This document shows positions 14,718 through 17,453 of a DNA stretch of 17,453 nt, piece by piece (the first letter of the stretch is position 1; every line of letters begins with the position of its first letter). A model generated the notes under the pieces. The model ran no database searches. It was not told the origin of the DNA and saw only the letters and a program-made list of their open reading frames with translations. The translations under genes and the position numbers were made by a program. The stretch is from NCBI GenBank assembly GCA_021813595.1, contig JAKAKF010000189.1:1-17453 (forward strand), written 5' to 3'. This stretch comes from a bacterium. GTDB taxonomy: Bacteria > SZUA-79 > Acidulodesulfobacterales > Acidulodesulfobacteraceae.

Positions 14718-15779
14718 ATGAAAAATTTAGAAGCTAAACTTTACATTCTTTTTTCAATTTTTTTTCTAAACAGGGAAAAATTAATAAAAGATACGATAAC
14801 AAATATACCTGCAAGCTATAAAGACGTTGCATACTTATCCGATATCGAATTTACAGTATTCGGTTATTTTGCCTATAAATTTACCCACTCTGCTCCGAAA
14901 GAAAAAAAAGAATATGAAAAAAACGGCATCATCGTTTCTTATAAGGAGCTTAACAGACTGTACGTTTCGACTCCTCATCTTGCGACGGTTCTTAAAAAAC
15001 TTCAGGACGAAAAACTTATAAAAAAAGCGACGCTTAACGAAGATAAAAGAAAAACCAATTACGTACTGCCGTTTACCGAGCTTAAAAAATTTAACGAAAT
15101 AAACGTTCAGGCATTAAAATTCTGCGGATTTACCGATTCCGACACGCCTATAATAGATAGATTAATCGAAGGCGTTATAAACCTGCTTAAAACTAATAAA
15201 ATAATTACGGAAGCGCAGTCTAAAAACCTTGACGATTTCCTAATTAAGTCGGATAACTATTTTAAATTTTATTACATAGCTCTAGCTTTATGGACTAGCA
15301 GATATCTTATTACAAATTTCCAGATAAAATTGATGGGTCCGTCGGAATTTATGGTTTACGCCATGATTATAAAATATTATATAAACGGCGAAAAAAAACC
15401 TATAACCACAAAAAAGGTCAAGGAAGAAACCGGGCTTGCGCCGTCTATTATCAGCCAGAGTTTTAAAAAATTTATAGACGAAGATATAATAATCAGAAAA
15501 GAGATAAATAAATTCAAGGTATATTTCCATATAAACAAAAAAGCTTTAGAGAAAAGACTTGAAAACGATACCGATTTAATCAAAGAAATCACTAAGAACT
15601 TTAAAAAAGGGGACGATAAGAAATTTGAAAAATTTATCGACAAACTTAGCGAAGCTATAACGTCTAAACTTAACGGTTTAGATACAAATAAAATTTGTCC
15701 GAACAAAAAATGCGGAATGGAAATACCTCTTATGCCTGGGCTAAAATACTGTCCGTATTGCGGCGAAAAAATTGCATAA
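14718..15779 (+). CDS. Tandem winged-helix protein with C-terminal zinc ribbon
   Basis: A 353-aa protein I cannot place in a named family. Two MarR-like winged-helix segments are visible: about 38-120 (VSTPHLATVLKKLQDEKLIKKA, then a Lys/Arg-rich wing and NYVLPFT) and about 205-275 (TGLAPSIISQSFKKFIDEDIII, then FKVYFHINKK). A Lys-rich helical stretch follows, then a zinc ribbon: CPNKKC (327-332) and CPYC (345-348). This suggests a DNA- or nucleic-acid-binding regulator. The ATG at 14718 follows AAGGAG (14701-14706) by 11 nt; an in-frame ATG at 14544 has no such signal and would add a low-complexity leader. Its stop overlaps plsY, and it is divergent from the radical SAM gene, a common place for a local regulator. 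Confidence 0.75.
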   Translation: MKNLEAKLYILFSIFFLNREKLIKDTITNIPASYKDVAYLSDIEFTVFGYFAYKFTHSAPKEKKEYEKNGIIVSYKELNRLYVSTPHLATVLKKLQDEKLIKKATLNEDKRKTNYVLPFTELKKFNEINVQALKFCGFTDSDTPIIDRLIEGVINLLKTNKIITEAQSKNLDDFLIKSDNYFKFYYIALALWTSRYLITNFQIKLMGPSEFMVYAMIIKYYINGEKKPITTKKVKEETGLAPSIISQSFKKFIDEDIIIRKEINKFKVYFHINKKALEKRLENDTDLIKEITKNFKKGDDKKFEKFIDKLSEAITSKLNGLDTNKICPNKKCGMEIPLMPGLKYCPYCGEKIA

Positions 15780-16458
15780 TATAGTTGCGGGTACAGATAT
15801 CCTGAAAGAAATTATAGATATATTTTATATATTAGCCGCATATCTTGCAGGAAGTTTTCCTACATCGGCTATAATCGCAAGAATAAAAGGAATTTCCGAC
15901 CTTACTAAAGAAGGCAGCGGAAACCTAGGCGCTACGAACGTATCGAGGGTAATAGGCAAAAAGTTCGGACTTATTACCCTTATTATCGACGCCGCCAAAG
16001 GTTTTTTACCGGTTTTTTTTGCGCCGATTTTAATTAACTCCCAATATAAATACGCCGATTTTAATTTTCACCGGTCAATTCAGTGTACAGGCTGTTTAAT
16101 ATTTTATTCCTTGGTAATAATAGCTCCTGTAATCGGACACTGCTATTCGGCATTTATAAAATTTAAAGGGGGAAAGGGTGTTGCTACGGCTCTAGGAGTA
16201 TTTTTAGCCGTTTCGCCTAAAGCCGTTCTTATCGCCTTTTTAGTTTTCGCGGTAATTTTATCCGCTTCCAAATATGTTTCGCTCGCCTCTATAGTAAGCG
16301 CATTTTTTATGCCGTTTATAGTGTTTTATACGTTAAAGAACATATACATATTTGCGGCATCTATGTTAATAGCCATATTAGTAATATATAAACATTCCCC
16401 TAACATTAAAAGACTCATAAACGGCACGGAAAATGCTATAAAGAAAAAGCGCCGATAA
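15772..16458 (+). CDS. plsY: Acyl-phosphate:glycerol-3-phosphate acyltransferase
   Basis: A 228-aa integral inner-membrane enzyme that moves an acyl group from acyl phosphate to glycerol 3-phosphate, the first step of phospholipid synthesis. The conserved cytoplasmic motifs are GSFPTS (27-32), GSGNLGATN (48-56) and GHCYSAFIKFKGGKGVAT (122-139). Hydrophobic segments surround them. A loop of about 30 residues between the second and third membrane segments (YKYADFNFHRSIQCTGC) is longer than usual. The only plausible start is TTG at 15772, overlapping the preceding stop by 8 bp, so translation is likely coupled. PlsX, the usual partner making acyl phosphate, is not in this window. Confidence 0.93.
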   Translation: MHNIVAGTDILKEIIDIFYILAAYLAGSFPTSAIIARIKGISDLTKEGSGNLGATNVSRVIGKKFGLITLIIDAAKGFLPVFFAPILINSQYKYADFNFHRSIQCTGCLIFYSLVIIAPVIGHCYSAFIKFKGGKGVATALGVFLAVSPKAVLIAFLVFAVILSASKYVSLASIVSAFFMPFIVFYTLKNIYIFAASMLIAILVIYKHSPNIKRLINGTENAIKKKRR

Positions 16459-16463
16459 AATAA

Positions 16464-16485
16464 AAGCAGGTTTCTTAAACTGCTT
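16464..16485 (+). terminator. Hairpin after plsY, possible terminator
   Basis: aagcaggttt (16464-16473) pairs with aaactgctt (16477-16485) with one bulged G and a 3-nt loop. It lies 6 nt past the plsY stop, between convergent genes. No T run follows, so it is a weak candidate. Confidence 0.35.
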
Positions 16486-16514
16486 AATAAATAAGATATT
16501 TGCTATATTTTACT

Positions 16515-17216
16515 TTACTTTACCGCAATTAATTTTGAACTTAATGCCGTTATAACGTTATTCACTTTAATTATCGCTTCATAAATATATATTTTCGGCG
16601 TTTTCTTAGGAAGTTTTACCGATAAAACGGTTTTATAGTAACCTTCCCTTATTATATTGGTGGTCGACGTATGAGTATAAAAAATCTTTCCGTTTAAGCC
16701 TTCAAGTATCCTAGTTTCCTGTATATCGGAATTTGCGAGGTTAGTATGCGTTCCAAGAACGTCGTATTCCATCTTTAAGCTTATGGTACCGCCCGCTCTT
16801 ACGGATTTCGGAACAGTAAAGATTTTTAAATTCGATATAAGAACGCCTTTTACGTGGTTAAAATTTATTTTCAAACTGCTTTGAGGGTCGTATATAAATT
16901 CGTTGCTTGCAAGCCGATACGGAACGCTGAGCATAGACAGTCCTCTTATTCTTCCTTCGCGAGTTACCACATATTTTCCGGTGACATAACCTACGCCGTA
17001 TCCTATGGATAATCCGGCGGCAGTTCCGATTATCGCGCCTATAGGGCCTCCCGTAAGCGCTCCTACGACAAAACCGGTTCCAGCCCCGAATATCGCTCCC
17101 GTAGTTCCGCTCGCCGCAGTTGCCCGAGAAGTAGCGCAACCGCTTAACGACGAAGATACCATAAATATTCCGAGAATTAAAATAAGCGATATAGTAATTT
17201 TTTTCTTAATTTTCAT
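16515..17216 (-). CDS. Glycine-zipper lipoprotein
   Basis: A 233-aa exported lipoprotein. A Lys-rich start and hydrophobic stretch (8-22) lead to the lipobox LSGC with the lipidated Cys at 27. Residues 37-80 are a glycine-zipper region (GAIFGAGTGFVVGALTGGPI and GAAGL-type repeats) that may insert in or associate with the membrane. From about 95 on, the protein looks beta-rich, with alternating hydrophobic residues, and could be an Ig-like or similar envelope domain; no catalytic motif is seen. A strong AGGAGG lies upstream of the ATG at 17216. It is convergent with plsY. An outer-membrane or periplasm-facing role is likely, but the exact function is unknown. Confidence 0.8.
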   Translation of the reverse strand: MKIKKKITISLILILGIFMVSSSLSGCATSRATAASGTTGAIFGAGTGFVVGALTGGPIGAIIGTAAGLSIGYGVGYVTGKYVVTREGRIRGLSMLSVPYRLASNEFIYDPQSSLKINFNHVKGVLISNLKIFTVPKSVRAGGTISLKMEYDVLGTHTNLANSDIQETRILEGLNGKIFYTHTSTTNIIREGYYKTVLSVKLPKKTPKIYIYEAIIKVNNVITALSSKLIAVK

Positions 17217-17453
17217 TGATTCATACCTCCTATTTTGATTTTATTCTTATTATTATGTTCATATTTTTATATATTGTAATTAGGACTCATAAAAATGAGT
17301 TATCAAATATAACATCGGTAATTATATTTTTATCTTGATTATTTGAAATTTTAATCGTACCATAACTAAAAAAATTTTAAAGATTTTGAAGATTTTGGAA
17401 AAAATCTTTCCTTCTCGCTATAAATACAGCCACAATAATTTTGACGGTATAAG
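17217..17453. other. AT-rich upstream region of the lipoprotein gene, no gene seen
   Basis: No coding frame of support is found. On the minus strand the AGGAGG ribosome-binding site of the lipoprotein gene is here. A 6-bp inverted repeat, ACTCAT-aaaa-ATGAGT, lies at 17285-17300, next to TTGATA and TACAAT-like boxes that are too far apart (22 nt) for a normal promoter. The palindrome could be an operator or a small leader hairpin. Confidence 0.4.

Overview
The window reads as a piece of bacterial chromosome from an AT-rich, Gram-negative organism. The evidence is a lipobox lipoprotein, GalU, Hsp20, Lon, ThiL, a TlpA-type thioredoxin, an Mrp/NBP35 ATPase and PlsY in short, tightly packed operons. 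Housekeeping genes use GAC, GCC and GGC codons freely despite AT-rich spacers. I cannot assign a lineage from sequence alone. The mix would fit an AT-rich deltaproteobacterial-type lineage, but that is a weak guess.

Left part (1-3024, all on the minus strand): a restriction-modification island. A 422-aa DNA methyltransferase is followed 3 nt later by a PD-(D/E)XK nuclease that looks BsaWI-like. Next comes a MITE-like repeat element with 20-bp perfect terminal inverted repeats (850-1076), then a second, small DNA methyltransferase, then the first 30 codons of a gene running off the left edge. Codon use here is plainer and more AT-rich than in the rest of the window, which fits acquired DNA.

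tRNA region (3025-3473): the island abuts an intact tRNA-Ser(CGA) gene. A second tRNA-Ser(CGA) copy lies just upstream in the same orientation. It matches the first copy except for two insertions (26 nt replacing 1 nt in the T-loop, 20 nt at the anticodon-stem/variable-arm junction) and the lack of an encoded CCA. A short inverted tRNA-like 3' fragment lies at 3069-3090. The interrupted copy is the most unusual object in the window.

Core part (3474-11591): a minus-strand membrane-anchored TlpA-like thioredoxin is divergent from a plus-strand run of galU, hsp20, lon, thiL and two tandem DUF21-CBS (CorC/HlyC-like) membrane proteins. galU-hsp20 and lon-thiL are translationally close or overlapping, and the two DUF21-CBS genes also overlap. 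A promoter and three CGGCAA/TTGCCG half-sites precede lon.

Right part (11592-17453): a large hairpin repeat separates the second DUF21-CBS gene from a convergent minus-strand block: thioredoxin (CAPC active site), an Mrp/NBP35-type Fe-S carrier with a Cys-Gly-rich N-terminal tail, and an uncharacterised radical SAM protein. Divergent from these is a plus-strand gene for a two-winged-helix plus zinc-ribbon protein that overlaps plsY. A minus-strand glycine-zipper lipoprotein gene and about 240 bp of AT-rich upstream sequence close the window. No CRISPR array, rRNA gene or transposase gene was seen.
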